DNA of 64,000 bases from Pilaira anomala (GCA_025716855.1 JAIXMQ010000003.1:790001-854000); one strand, 5' to 3'; positions 49,498 through 61,702 are shown, counted from the first letter of the stretch. Numbers and translations: made by a program. Notes: generated by a model from the letters alone, not told the origin.

Positions 49498-51590
49498 TTT
49501 TTATTCGTAGACTCTTCCCTTTTTTTTTTATATATATATCTCAGAAGTAAATTATTTTATATATATATATAACGTATAAATAAATTTTTCCCTTAAACAA
49601 CCCCCTTTTCTTTTGATCGAAAACAGCAGCAGTAATAAAAAAAAAAATGTATATTATTATGCAAGAGATGAAACGTAGAATGTAGTACAAAACGTTTAAA
49701 TTGTTTGGATCATTTAAAACAAAAAATTAAGTTTCTGGTCATTCAAATGCAGGTTTATTATACTATCACGTCTTTTCTTTATAAAACAAAATAATGTACC
49801 ATTGTTACTTTTTTGTTGTTGTTATTATAAAGATAAAATACAATGAGATCTGTTTGGAATCAACAAAAAAAAAAAAAAAATCAATCCCTGAAAAGATAGA
49901 GTTTATGTGACATATATATCTTTTTTTTTTTTCATGTAAACAAAAATAGAAAAATATGAAACACTTTAAATTTATATCTTGTGTGCACGTACAATGTGAC
50001 GTATACTGATTATGTCAAGTGCGTAGCAAAAAAAAACAGAGGTAATACAAAAATGGAGGGCTTATGATCACCTATACAAACAAAAAAAGCAGCACATTTC
50101 TTGCAAGTCTTTGTGAATCGATTGGTCATAAAATAGACAAAATTTATATTTTTTCTTTTTGGGTACAATAGTAACTAAAGCAATAGTTGTTTCTCTCTCC
50201 GAGAAATATTTTTGCATAAGAAAAAAATAAAAAATAACCAGTTATTCAATTGATAAACTCTTTCGCTCCGAGGTGGGTTAGAATCTTTATTTTAGTTGGT
50301 TATTTCTATAACATTGTTCTATGATAACTGACTTAAGCCTCTTTTTGTACAATGACAAAAAAAAAAAAAATTAAACGTTCAACTCTTTCTCTCATTCGAG
50401 GTTAGTGATTTTCGTATTCATAGTTTTTTTTTTCCCTCTTGTTTATTCTTTTCAAACCTAGTTACTACTTCATTTTGAATAAGCCAAGATTTGACGTGTA
50501 TAAAGGCCTTTTAATATGACTCACACATGAAATAAATTTCTTTCTGAATGTACTCACATATACAATATGCGAACCAATGTATTCTTAATTACTTGACACG
50601 AGAATATACACGTATTTGGTTTTTCTTTGACCAATAGATCTATGACATACACTGACACCAGAAGACTGCTTTCAATGCATGCATACATTACAACATGTGA
50701 AAAAAAAAAGTTGAGATAGATTGAAATTATATACGGTGATGATAATATTATTTAGAACAAATATAATTAAATGTATTATACGAAAGAAAAAAAAAATTGA
50801 AATGTTGTCCATCAAGGAGAAAAAAAAAAAAACAAAAAAAAAAGAAACAAATGAAATTTTGCATTAAACATGTTTCTGTAATGCAAAAAAAAATTGACAT
50901 TGCTGTGAATATGATGCTATAGAAGGGTTTAGTTTTTAATATTAAAGTCTAGATCAAGAAAGAGGAGGAAGAGGGGAAAAATGCGTTCTAGGAATTCTCT
51001 CTTTATTAGATGTAAATGTAATTTTTACCACGTTGTCGTATTGATTTTAAGCGATACAATATGGATTTTTTTTTCTTTGATGTATTAGATATTTATACTT
51101 GTTTTATATAAAAAAGGTTATTTTAATAAATGTTCATGTTTCAACTGAAAATATATTTAGATTTTTTTTTTGTTAAAAAAGAGTAGAGCAGTAATAAGAA
51201 GAAGAGAGATCTGTTAGAAAAAAAAAATGAGAGTATATTCTTTCGACTTCCCTTTCTATTGCCCTGAAATTATAAGAGCAGTAACTAAACATTTGATCTT
51301 TTTTAATTATCAATAATAAAAACCTTTATATATATATATATATATATATCTTGTAATATAAAGCTCTTATATGATTGGATTTTTAACTATTTCTTGGATT
51401 TAAGGAGTTGTCGAAAAATGAACAAAATAGTTTAAAAAAACACCTTCTAAAAAGTAAAGTGACCGAGAACAAAAGATTTATTTATGCGAAAAAAAAAAGG
51501 TATTTATATCAAGCAAAAATACATGTTTGAATTTATTCATCTTTTTCTTTCTCTCTTTCTCTTTCCTATTACTCTCATTTTTAATATACA
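49498..51590. other. 2.1-kb intergenic region
   Basis: AT-rich, between Rab5 and the zinc-cluster gene, with A/T runs and an AT microsatellite at 51328-51349. No gene or RNA recognised. Confidence 0.6.
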
Positions 51591-52851
51591 ATGTCTACTG
51601 AAAACACAGTTAAAAAATCCAATCATGATTCAACCAAATCGACTGAAAACCGTATACGATCTTCAACAAAGCGTCCTAGAGCACCTATTGCATGTTTTCG
51701 ATGTCATCACAAGAAGGTAAATAGTAAAAAAAAAAAAAGAGACAATCTTTTCTCTCGGATATACTTATCATGATATCTTATTTAGGTTCGCTGTGATGGA
51801 GCTCATCCTAATTGTACAAGATGTTTAACAACAGGAGTACTTTGCGCTTATCCAAGTTCAAGAAGATCTCGTACAACACAACCTACCAATGTAGATCCAT
51901 TTATTGACAACTTATCACATTTAGAAGCTCGTATTCGACGCATTGAAACTGATCTAGAGAACCAACGTTCCATGGTTCATTCTATCGTATCTCCTTCTAA
52001 ACTAGATGATGAAACTATGAATGAATTAAGTTCAAAAATGTTAAAGACTGAGATTGAAGTACAAGATTCAAGGTCTATTTTAGCTCAATTACGACTTCGA
52101 GGAGAACAAAGGATTTCAAGAGGTAAAAGAGCTGCTGCTGCTGCTGCCGCTGCCGCCGCTGCTGCCTCTGCATCGAATTTAACTACCTCACCTAAAGAAG
52201 AAAAAGTCAAACATAATCGACAATCAAAGCCTGGTAATAAATTAAACAAGAAACCAAAGCATCAATCATCCCCTTCAAATCAAAATGAAATGAGTCATAA
52301 GGCCGATAATAAATCCATGTATCCAGCAACAACAACAACAACAACAACAACAGCATCATCCTCAGCAACAGGATCTTCATTTTATTTTCAAGGTATGATG
52401 CTTGATCAAAATCCAGATTTTCATGGGTACGAGAATGCACCACCAGGCCATGGTATGGATTGGACGTTATTTGAAAACCAACAAGAGTTTATGGGATCCA
52501 ATGATAATAGTATGCAACATTTATTTCATAATGGGGCACCTCAATTGATGTTTCCAGAGAAAATGATGCCTTCACCAAATCGATCTACTATTTCTTTGGC
52601 GTTTCCAGTGAATTTACAGCCTTCGAATTCAACCACGTCTACTACATCGAATGCGACATCTGCTACCTCTTGTTCTTCATTAAATTCATGTGATAATATT
52701 TTTGGATTTGCTATGGATGATATGATGATTCATTCTTCTGAACCACAAGGTAATAAAATATATATATATATTCGAATCAAGACTAATTATATATTTATTA
52801 GATGTACAAATGTTATCAAATCATCCTTCTGTTTGGTATTATCCTTCTTAA
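51591..52851 (+). CDS. Zn2Cys6 zinc-cluster transcription factor
   Basis: Three exons: 51591..51716, 51786..52749 and 52802..52851, giving 379 aa. The zinc cluster spans the first junction: CFRCHHKKVRCDGAHPNCTRC, then LTTGVLC. Its spacing is C-x2-C-x6-C-x6-C-x2-C-x6-C (about residues 35-62). Next is a short helical, probably dimerising stretch (NLSHLEARIRRIETDLENQRSM). After that the protein is low-complexity: an Ala run (about 13 residues), a Thr run and Ser/Asn/Met-rich segments likely to act in activation. The fungal-specific middle homology domain common in this class is not seen. Target genes cannot be read. The last exon adds DVQMLSNHPSVWYYPS. Confidence 0.9.
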
Positions 52852-53030
52852 ATATTTAAATATATATTATTTTATGCTATCTTACATATTTTTTTTATAT
52901 CATTACGTTCATTTTTTATACTTTTCTTTTTTTTTTTTACATACATATATTACAACATAGCAACAACAACACATTTTCATTCTTATTTTTATACATAATA
53001 AAGGCTCTCTCTATATAAATATTTCATTAA

Positions 53031-53067
<37 letters not shown>

Positions 53068-53095
53068 CAATTTATTTATATATATATGTACAAAT

Positions 53096-55444
53096 CTACT
53101 TGTTGGTATTCTTTTTTAACATAGTACTATCATCAATGCTGACGACAGAAGCAGCAGATGAAGCATTCAGAGATTTATCACTCATCAAAGATGAAGTGGT
53201 AGTGGTGGTATTTGGTTTACTATTAGTAGTAGTAGTAGTATTAGGATTATTTTTAAATTCATCTGGAGTTTTGTTTTTCGTTTCATCTAAATTTTCAACA
53301 CGACGTAACATATGCCATATTAAATCTTTGTTTGTCCAATAAGAGAAATGAGCTCTTAAACCAATCAAGTATTCATTTGCGATCATGGACATGACACTAT
53401 CAGGTTGTAATACATAATCTAATCTACATTTACCTGGCAAACGATTGATTTCTTCTTGTTCAATTCTTGCCTCATCTTCCTCTGTTGTGATCTCCACAGC
53501 TTGTTCTTCTGTTTCATCTGCAGCAGCAGTAGGTACTGTAGCATCTTGTGCAACATCGGCCCGAGACTCTCCTGGGTTTGTAATGGCTGGACCTGGTTTA
53601 TTTAATTCTTTATTTAAATCAGACCAAATGTCATCACCACCTGATCCATTCTCTGATTTATTTTCATGCTTATCAAAGTTAACTCGAGCACGTTCAAAAG
53701 AATCTACACGTACACCATCAATACCAAGTACTTCTACTAGATGTTGTCGAGTTGGATGGTTTTCAAAAGTTAAAGTTCTGCGGAGTGCATTCGTTTCAAG
53801 TGTTGTACTACTATTACTGCTACTACTATTGTTTTTAGTTGCTTTATCTAATACGGAACCATCTGAATTTTGTTCAAGAGAAGAAGAATAAAGACTATCA
53901 TCATGAGCAGCATAAGTCTTTGATCGAATGTTCATGTTTGGACGCTTTGAGGGTACATTTTGAATAGAAGTGTTGTTTAGAGTTCGATCGAGATCATCAC
54001 GTAAAGCTAATAATTGTTCTCGCGTTTGTTCTTTTAATGGATCCCAAGTGATGATACCAATGTCTTTTGGATCGGTTTCTTTTCGAGGTTCTTGTTTTGT
54101 TCCACCACCTTTTGAAAAGTAACCCATGACAGATGACATGAATCCAGATTGTTGTTGATTTCCTGTTGCAGCAGAAGAAGAGTTGATATCAGCAGTAGGT
54201 TCTATATTAGATTCTTCAGCTTGATTAGCAGCTTCAGCAGTAGCATTAAACATGGTTTTAGCAGCTTTATCTTGAGATTTCCAGGAGAAGAAAGAAAAGA
54301 AACCAGCAGTAAGTGGAAAAGAAGGCATGGATGGAAACGAAAAGGAAGGACCGAATGGGATAGACCGTTCGATCAAGACAGCTGGTTTATCAGTAAAGTA
54401 ATCACTGTACAAGGGTTCAAATCGATACCCAATGGGATCAAATGGATGAAATACATTTTCAAACTGAATATCAGTCTCTGGATGATAATGGGTAGGATCT
54501 TGACCACGAAAGGTTAATACAGCACCTAAAGGAGAGCCAAGACCATAAAAGAAATCAGGTTTAAAATCCAATTTTGAGAATTTGATGTTGTCTAGTTTTT
54601 GATAGTTTTCTTTTTGTATTTGATTTGAAGGTTCACGTTGATGAGATAAGATGTCCCAGACAATAACACCACCAAGAGAATAACCCAAGATGACTATTTT
54701 TCCATCAAAGTTTGGATGCTTTTCTTTAAAGTTATGGTATGAAGTATTGAAGAGTTGAGTGACATTGTCCACGATGTTTTGACCTCGGTCCTTTGAGAAA
54801 TAAAATAAGACGTCGGCTAGGTAATCGTTTTCAATCAGTCGGATTGTGGGTAAAGATTTTAATGTGATCTTGTTGATAATCGGATCTACTTGTTCGTGAA
54901 TGTGTCTATGCCATTCGATTGGTATCAGTTCTATACGAACGTTATGATCGGGAACTTTTGCTTGTAAAACTTGACGTGTAGTCTCTTGCAAGTTTTCGAC
55001 TAAAAAAGAATAAGTAAAAAGATATATTATTCCATGTTTTCGTTTTAACTTACTATGTTCATAAAAGTGTCCATATTGTTCTGTTTGCTATTATATTCTT
55101 TCACATGTTAGTTTCTGACCTTTAAACATATAAACCTTTTTTTTTTTTTTTTTTTTTACCTGTCCGATACCCTTAAATAAAATTATCATGTGAATAATAC
55201 TGAAGAATATGATAGAATAGAAGAGAAACTTACATGAATAACAAAGATAAGATGGTCTACTGGTTTAGGCGCAGCAGGTTCAACATCAGGTTCTATTTGT
55301 GTTGGTATATCTTGCAAGTCATCTTTTTTGTTGTTGACATGTTTAGTTTTTTTTTTTCAAATGAAGAGAGTATATTTATATAAACTCACCTAAACTGGTG
55401 ACTGATAAAGGTGGGGAAGGTACATAAGTTGCTTCAAAAAACAT
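53096..55444 (-). CDS. DDHD-domain intracellular phospholipase A1 (PA-PLA1/iPLA1)
   Basis: Five exons: 55444..55390, 55322..55234, a 12-nt microexon 55171..55160, 55087..55054 and 54999..53096, giving 697 aa. The small exons build VDHLIFVIHGIGQQTEQYGHFYEH, the conserved opening of the lipase core. GYSLGG (Ser about 171) is the GxSxG nucleophile elbow. FYGLGSPLGAVLTFRGQ and FHPFDPIGYRFEPL follow. The C-terminal DDHD region holds RLDYVLQPDSVMSMIANEYLIGLRAHFSYW. Between these lies a long Ser/Thr/acidic linker of about 250 residues. DDHD lipases hydrolyse phosphatidic acid and other lipids; they act at the ER, Golgi or mitochondria. There is no WWE or SAM domain. It is divergent from the HMG gene at 271 bp. 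Confidence 0.9.
55160..55171 (-). other. 12-nt microexon of the DDHD phospholipase
   Basis: GGTATCGGACAG, flanked by TTTAAG and GTAAAA. It encodes GIGQ of the conserved HGIGQ lipase motif, which makes the tiny exon credible. Confidence 0.88.
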
Positions 55445-55715
55445 TTTCTTTTTAAGGGCTTATATATATATATATATAAAAAGGAAAAAGAGGATTTAAA
55501 AAAGAACTATGAGATAAAATGCTTTTATGAAGGGGAGTTTTATTACCATATGTGGGATAATTTTTTTTATCCAATGCATTACGGAATTGTTACAACATTA
55601 CTCACTCTCCGCTTGATCATTTATCCTTTCAAATTCACGAAAAAAAAAAAAAAAAGGAACGCGACGCCTACGTGAATAATTTTTTCTTTTTTTTTCTTTT
55701 AAAAAGAAAGCAACA
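55445..55715. promoter_or_regulatory. Shared divergent promoter, DDHD lipase / HMG protein
   Basis: 271 bp between two divergent ATGs, with an AT microsatellite at 55459-55476 and A/T runs. No specific site identified. Confidence 0.55.
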
Positions 55716-57822
55716 ATGCCATACTCGGTGCAATGTCCTAATTGTTCAGATATAAAAATACATGATAAAAAGATAACTGGCTTATAGTAAAGTATTTCCA
55801 TTCAATAATAATAATAACAACAACTTACTAAATAAAATGAAAATAGTAAATGTCCTTCATGTCGAGTAGTGTATCTACCCAAACCTATAAACCAAGATAA
55901 CTCTAGTTTACAATCCAAAGATAATAAGAGAGGAGAACCTGAGAAAGCATCAAAGTCGTTATTAAATAACATGATATCAATTAACTCGGTCAAATCGAAT
56001 TCAACAAAGGCCCCTGCGAAAACAACGACCGATAAGAAATTTGTATTGGAGTTTTCAGATGACGATGACGATGAAATAGTCGATCTGTCTAGTTTGAAAT
56101 TATCGAAATCATTAAATAAGATTAAAGCATATAATGAGAATGCTAAAAAGATTTTACGGCGCCCAACAAGGCCTGAACTTGACTTTGAATTAAGCGATAT
56201 TGAGAGTGAAGATGATACAAAAGATAAAGTGCCTTTTCGACCCCCAACAACAACAGCAAAAAAATCAAAGACTGAAATAGATTTAGAATTAAGCGATGTG
56301 GAGAGTGTAAATATCAAGAATGACAAGACGCTCTTAAGACGTCCAAAAGCGACAAAAACAACCATAACAGAAACAAAGAATAAAGCAGATTTTGAATTAA
56401 GTGATGTTGAGAGTGTAGATATTAAGAATAATAAAGCACTCTTTCAACGCTCATCAACAGCAAAGTCTAAAAGTTACCATGAGAGTGAAGATATTAAAAA
56501 TAAAAAGACATCTTTTACACACCCGTCAACAAGACAATCTAAACTTAACTTTGCCATAAGCGACGTTGAGAGTGTAGATGTTAAGAACGATAAAAGTTTT
56601 TCAGTAGAAAAGACCCCAACAGCAACTAGACAAAAAAGAGCAGTAGAATTATCTTCAGGTTCTGAAAGCGATGAAGAACCTGAAATCATTACAAAGGCGA
56701 ATTCAAGTAGACCAAGAAGGGAAAAGAAAAGTGTATCTGTGTCATTAGATTTTGATATAGAAGAAGAACTTACTTCAAAAACCTCAGGAAAGAAACGAGC
56801 ATTGGAAGACGATGAATATGTAGGAAATGATGATGGATACGATGACAACTATGATAATGATGATGATGATGATTATGTAGACAATGATGATGAATATGAA
56901 GATGAATTTGAAAGAGACTTCTTTACAGAACAGCAAAAGAAAAGACCTGGTTCAGGTCAAGAGGACAAAGAAGGATTTCTTTCATCTACACACTCGAATC
57001 AAGAAGAAGCATCAGACACCATTGGAGGAAAAAAAGTGGTGCGTCTCAATTTTAAAAACGATCCACTTTTTACAAGAAGAATGGATGAAGAGAATGATCA
57101 CCAAAACAAAGACACATCTCCATCAGAGGATCCATTATTTTCAGATATGGATGAGGATATGGATGAAGACTTACCAGAACAACCCAAAACCAAAAAACGA
57201 GCACCTAGAAAACCAAAACCAAAGGCTACTGTTGAACCTGGAGGAGTTTTACAGACAAAAATCTTTAGAAGTGGTATGGAAAAAGATAAGACGATTGATG
57301 ATTCCAGATTACCTAATCCTGACAAACCGAAAAAAAGAAAACGACTTGTTAGAAGATTTGGTGCCAAACCCGGAAATCGATTCAATCCCTTCATCTTGTT
57401 TAATAAGGAATATCGTAGTCAGATAAAAGAAGCCAATCCTCATTTAGATTATCTCGAATTAAATCAATTAGTAGGTAAAACATTTAGAGAGCTTGGCCCA
57501 GTAAGTTTTTTTTTATGTATATATATTTATACACATATACACACTCATACTAAAATAAGAATAATAATAACAGGAGGAAAAGGAAACATTTATGAAAAAT
57601 GTACGTAAAAAGGCGGAAGCAGCTGTAGCAAATGCACCACCCAAACCAATCGAATTTCCAAAGAGACCACCAAATGCATTTTTATTGTTCAAAAGTATTA
57701 ATAAATACAAGTTCAAAGAAAGTGACGAACCAACAAATAATATTAATACATTTATTACAAAGTTATGGAAGAGTACACCTGAGGTAAATAAATAAAATAA
57801 CAATAAAAATAAAATAAAATGA

Positions 57823-57864
<42 letters not shown>

Positions 57865-58031
57865 CATAGGAAGAAAAGGATATATATAGAGAAGACGCTA
57901 AAAGGCTAATGAGAGAATTTATTGAAAAGAATCCAACTCTGTATGAAGAAATGTGTGCAAGTATAAAGGCAAAGGGTAGATCAACAAGAAGATCAAAATT
58001 ACAGAAGACCACCACCCAAAGCGGCGAGTAA
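55716..58031 (+). CDS. Two-HMG-box protein with N-terminal zinc ribbon and acidic repeats
   Basis: Four exons: 55716..55786, 55847..57500, 57574..57783 and 57870..58031, giving 698 aa. The first 38 residues form a putative zinc ribbon, CPNC-x17-CPSC, rebuilt across intron 1. From about residue 120 to 290 an imperfect repeat of about 35 aa recurs: ELSDIESED, ELSDVESVNIKND, ELSDVESVDIKNN, ESEDIKNKKTSF, AISDVESVDVKND. An acidic Asp/Tyr/Asn stretch and basic segments (PKTKKRAPRKPKPK, KPKKRKRLVRRFG) follow. HMG box 1 is RFNPFILFNKEYRSQIKEANP (about 530-600) and box 2 is PKRPPNAFLLFKSINKYKF (about 603-670). Both cross introns. The domains suggest a chromatin-binding protein. I know no named family with this order. 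The kelch-kinase gene starts 84 bp downstream. Confidence 0.8.
56182..56610 (+). repeat. In-frame imperfect repeats encoding (E/A)(L/I)SD(V/I)ES units
   Basis: At least four full units and one partial unit, spaced about 100-155 bases apart, within the HMG gene. They share the coding pattern GAATTAAGCGATGTTGAGAGT with drift. Confidence 0.8.
57828..57862. repeat. (AT)n microsatellite in last intron of HMG gene
   Basis: An AT dinucleotide run of about 33 bases just before the acceptor TCATAG. Confidence 0.9.
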
Positions 58032-58115
58032 AAAAAAAAAAAAAAAGAAGTTTAAATAAAAAAGTTTTATAATATTCTGCTTCTTCTCTTTCTTCCATTT
58101 ATATATACAATAAGC

Positions 58116-61100
58116 ATGTCTCGATTAAAGAATCGAATATTATTATTACTTTTAAGCTTAAAACTAGTAACAACACAAAGTAATGTAGGCATTGGACCTA
58201 TTCAAACCAATGTACCTTGGAAAGCAGGTCATGCTTCAGGTAATTATTTTGTTATTGTTTTTTTTTTTTTTAAAAAAAAAAGAGGGCTTATTATTCTTAA
58301 TTTATTTAGCACTCGTATACCCCTATGTTATCATGTATGGTGGAGCAGAAGATTATTTACAACCCATGTCAACACAATCTTCAGGCTCTACAGGATTATG
58401 GATATGGGATATTCGAAATGGTTCATGGTATCAACCAACAGTTCAGGTACAAGGCGGAGTTAGCATGCTACCTCAAATCTATTTCAAAGCAACCAATTTA
58501 CCTAGTCAAGGACAGATTGCAGCTATCGTCAGTAATACAACAGGTGGATCAGCTACAGGTGTATTACAAAAATTAGATATAAATAGCTGGTCATGGAGTT
58601 TCCCGACAACAAGTAATAATAATAATAATAATAAAGAGTGTATGTGTGTAACCATACTTATAATAATTATTCTATATGTATATTTAGATTTTCAAAGCAG
58701 TGCTAGAACAATTGGATATTCTATGTTACGAGTAGATAATACGATTTTTACATATGGTGGATTAGCAGTTGGATTAAATGGATACCCAAATTCAAATGCG
58801 ATACAAAATACATTATCATTAATTGATACCAATAGTTTTCAATGGTCTTCTGGATCCAATGGATTAGGATTATCTGATCATTCTACATGTTATTTAAAGA
58901 AATGTAATTGTTTAGTTACGTTTGGTGGAACTACTACAGGAAATCCAATTGAAGTAACTGATGTAACGTATACATACTATAATAATCAATTTGTTATTAT
59001 ACTATATTTATTTATATTTAATAGGCTGTCAACTTGTATGATGTGAATTCAAAAGTTTGGAATGTACAAGGTATTATCACTTCAGCTGGTTCTCCTTCTC
59101 CTGGTGCAAGAAGACTTCATACTGCAAACTGTTTAGATGATATCATGATTATCTATGGTGGTGGAACAAATCAACCTTCTGATACCGATCTTTGGATATT
59201 AAATGCTTCTGCTTATCCTACTTTGGCTTGGGAAAGAAAGACAATCAGCAATCCTTCAGAAGGACCTGGCCTACGCATGGGTAAAAAAAAAAAAAAAAAA
59301 AAAAAAGAAGAATTTATATATATAAAAAAAAAATGTCTGTTGCTGATCTCTTTATAGGTCATTCTTCTGTTTATGATGATGCAAATAAAAAGATTTATAT
59401 GTATGGTGGTTGGGGTGTATCTGCAACCAACGATTCAACCATGTACGTATTAGATGTAATTCATTGGAATTGGACACGTGTAGCAACAACAGGATATCCA
59501 AAAGATGCGATACGACCTAACACTGATCCCAACGACCCAAATAATACAATAAATGGCGAATCCCATGATGACGATAATAATAAAATAAGTACAGGAGCAA
59601 TTGTAGGAGCAATTATAGGTGCATTAGTTGGTTTAATAGCAATTGCTGCACTTGTTTTATTCTGTATTCGAAAGCGACGTCGAGAAGAAAAGGTTGAGGA
59701 ACAAGGAGAAGATGAATTATCAGAAAATATTCAACATCAAGAATTAAAGCATACAGGGAATCATCCTTATTATCATGATGATATAAATCAACAACCGAAT
59801 CAATATCAACAACAACAACAACAACAACCTACAGCCACAAATAAACGCTTGTCAACCGGTTGGCTTCATGGTACAATGAGTACCCGAAATAGTTTTACGA
59901 GAAGATCCGAAATTGGTGATTCCGATCGAGTCGTGACGGGTATTTTAGAGGAATTGAATCAACCTCATCATCATCATGAGGATGATGGCACGGCTGGGGC
60001 AACTCACGGTTCACGTAGTCCCCGTGAATCTTTTCGAAATTCTAAAGTCCTTCTTGTCCCACCCATAAATCAACAACCAGGTCAAGTACCAAATGAAATT
60101 ATATCTCAAAAACCAAATGAATTTTCTATACCTGCTATGAGATTTCATCATTCAGCTAATCAACAAAATATACCCATTGATCATTATCAACAAGAAGCGC
60201 CAGTGAGTTCATCTATGGAAGTATTAAGAAGTATTAAAACAAATGGAAGTAGTATGATGAATCATCCTGCTGGAAGTCAAGTCAGTACTAACACCAAAAG
60301 AGGTGTACCTGTCACTCATGCTACAGTAGAAGATGATGAAAATTGGACATTTGCTGATTCACTTTCAGTCAGTCCTGCTATACAATACATTTTACCTAAT
60401 TCACAACAATTAAGTACAGATACTTGGGATACTACCAAAGATCCACGTCGCATTGTTGAGCATCATTATCCTTCATCCACATTAGATATGCCAATTGCAC
60501 GAACTGTAACACCACCCACCACAACCAATAATAGTAGTAGTAGTAATAATAGCTCTCATCATGATCTCTATCATCACAATGTATTAACAGAAAATAATTC
60601 TACACCGAGTAATAGTCGAAATGGATCCACAACCATTTTAAAATCAAGAGAAATTTCATCTTCTATTTCTACAATACAGTCATCATCTAACAATGAACAA
60701 CAATTTCAATCATTACAACCATTAATTAATGCATTACCTCGTAGATACCAAGTAGATAAAAGTAAAACACCCATTACTGGACCTACCAATAATATTTTAT
60801 TTGCAACACATAATGAAAAAGTCGTAGCAGTGAAATCGTTTGGAAGAAGAGAGGCTTGGGAAAGAGAATGTAGAACGTTAATTAAATTGAAATCTCCTTG
60901 TGTAGTAGAGATATTAGAAGTATTAACGATTCAAAGTGAACCAAGAGGAGAGGAAGAAGTGATGACAACTGAAGAAGAAGTGGAAGGAGATATCAAATAT
61001 GTCACAGTGATGGAACGATTAGATGAGACCTTGAGTAGTTTTATTCGAAATAGTAAACGAAACAATACCACATTGCGAAACGGTAAAATTGCACGAGATA

Positions 61101-61702
61101 TTTTAGGTTGTTTAAGTTGGTGTCATGGCAACGGTATTGCGTTTTGTGATTTAAAGCCAAGTAATATCATGCACAATCAAGATAAGGCATGGAAATTGAT
61201 TGATTTTGAAGGAAGTCGGACGATTCATGAAGAATGTGTTGGTGTGATCACACCAAGGTATTGTCCACCTGAAGTAGCGAGAGCCACAACGTATGGATTA
61301 GAAGGTGCAAATGGTGTGGTCGCTACAGCCAGCGTGGATTTATGGTCATTGGGTTGCGTGATTTATGAACTGGAAACGAAAAAAGCTTTGTTCTCGAGTG
61401 CGATGAAGGATGAAACCATCCTTCATTTTATATCGCATCCTTCACCTTCTACACCTATTTTGAATAATGGGTTGAGGTGGAATGAAAATAAGGAATTGGA
61501 AATACCTCAGTTGGAAAGGATTATACCAAATGCACAAACCAGACAATTAATTAAAACCTTACTTAGTAGAGAACCAAGTAAAAGAGGTTCTGCTACTCAG
61601 TTACTAGTAAGTTGTGATTGAAATCATTTTTTTTTTTTTTTTAAAAAAAGTGTCTATAAATACTAACTTCTTATGTAGGAGCATCCTTACTTTACTAGTT
61701 GA
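58116..61702 (+). CDS. Kelch-ectodomain, single-TM protein with intracellular protein kinase domain (receptor-like kinase)
   Basis: Six exons: 58116..58239, 58310..58612, 58688..58962, 59025..59280, 59358..61606 and 61679..61702, giving 1076 aa. Order: a signal peptide (MSRLKNRILLLLLSLKLVTTQS), then five kelch-like blades marked by VIMYGGAED, IFTYGGLAV, LVTFGGTTTG, MIIYGGGTN and IYMYGGWGV (about 50-375). One TM helix follows at about 396-421 (STGAIVGAIIGALVGLIAIA), with a basic stop-transfer RKRRR. Next is a 380-residue Gln/His/Ser-rich cytoplasmic linker, then a kinase domain (about 790-1070). Kinase: VAVKSF (Lys about 812), FCDLKPSNIM (catalytic Asp 917 and Asn), LIDFEGSR (Asp 935, DFE instead of DFG), TPRYCPPEVA and DLWSLGCVIYEL. 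The glycine loop is not evident. TM and kinase sit in one uninterrupted exon, so the fusion is real in the DNA. Ligand and substrate are unknown. Confidence 0.85.

Noticed and set aside
53100..54517. Plus-strand open frames opposite the DDHD gene
   Set aside because: Shadows of the minus-strand coding exon; low-complexity translation and no domain.
55802..57394. Minus-strand open frames opposite the HMG gene
   Set aside because: Antisense shadows of the acidic repeats, rich in Ser/Leu, with no family.
58192..59046. Reading the kelch exons 2 and 3 as one continuous exon
   Set aside because: The 75-nt segment is open, but it has GT and TTTAG ends and adds an Asn run plus a hydrophobic stretch inside a propeller; kept as an intron, noted as a possible retained form.
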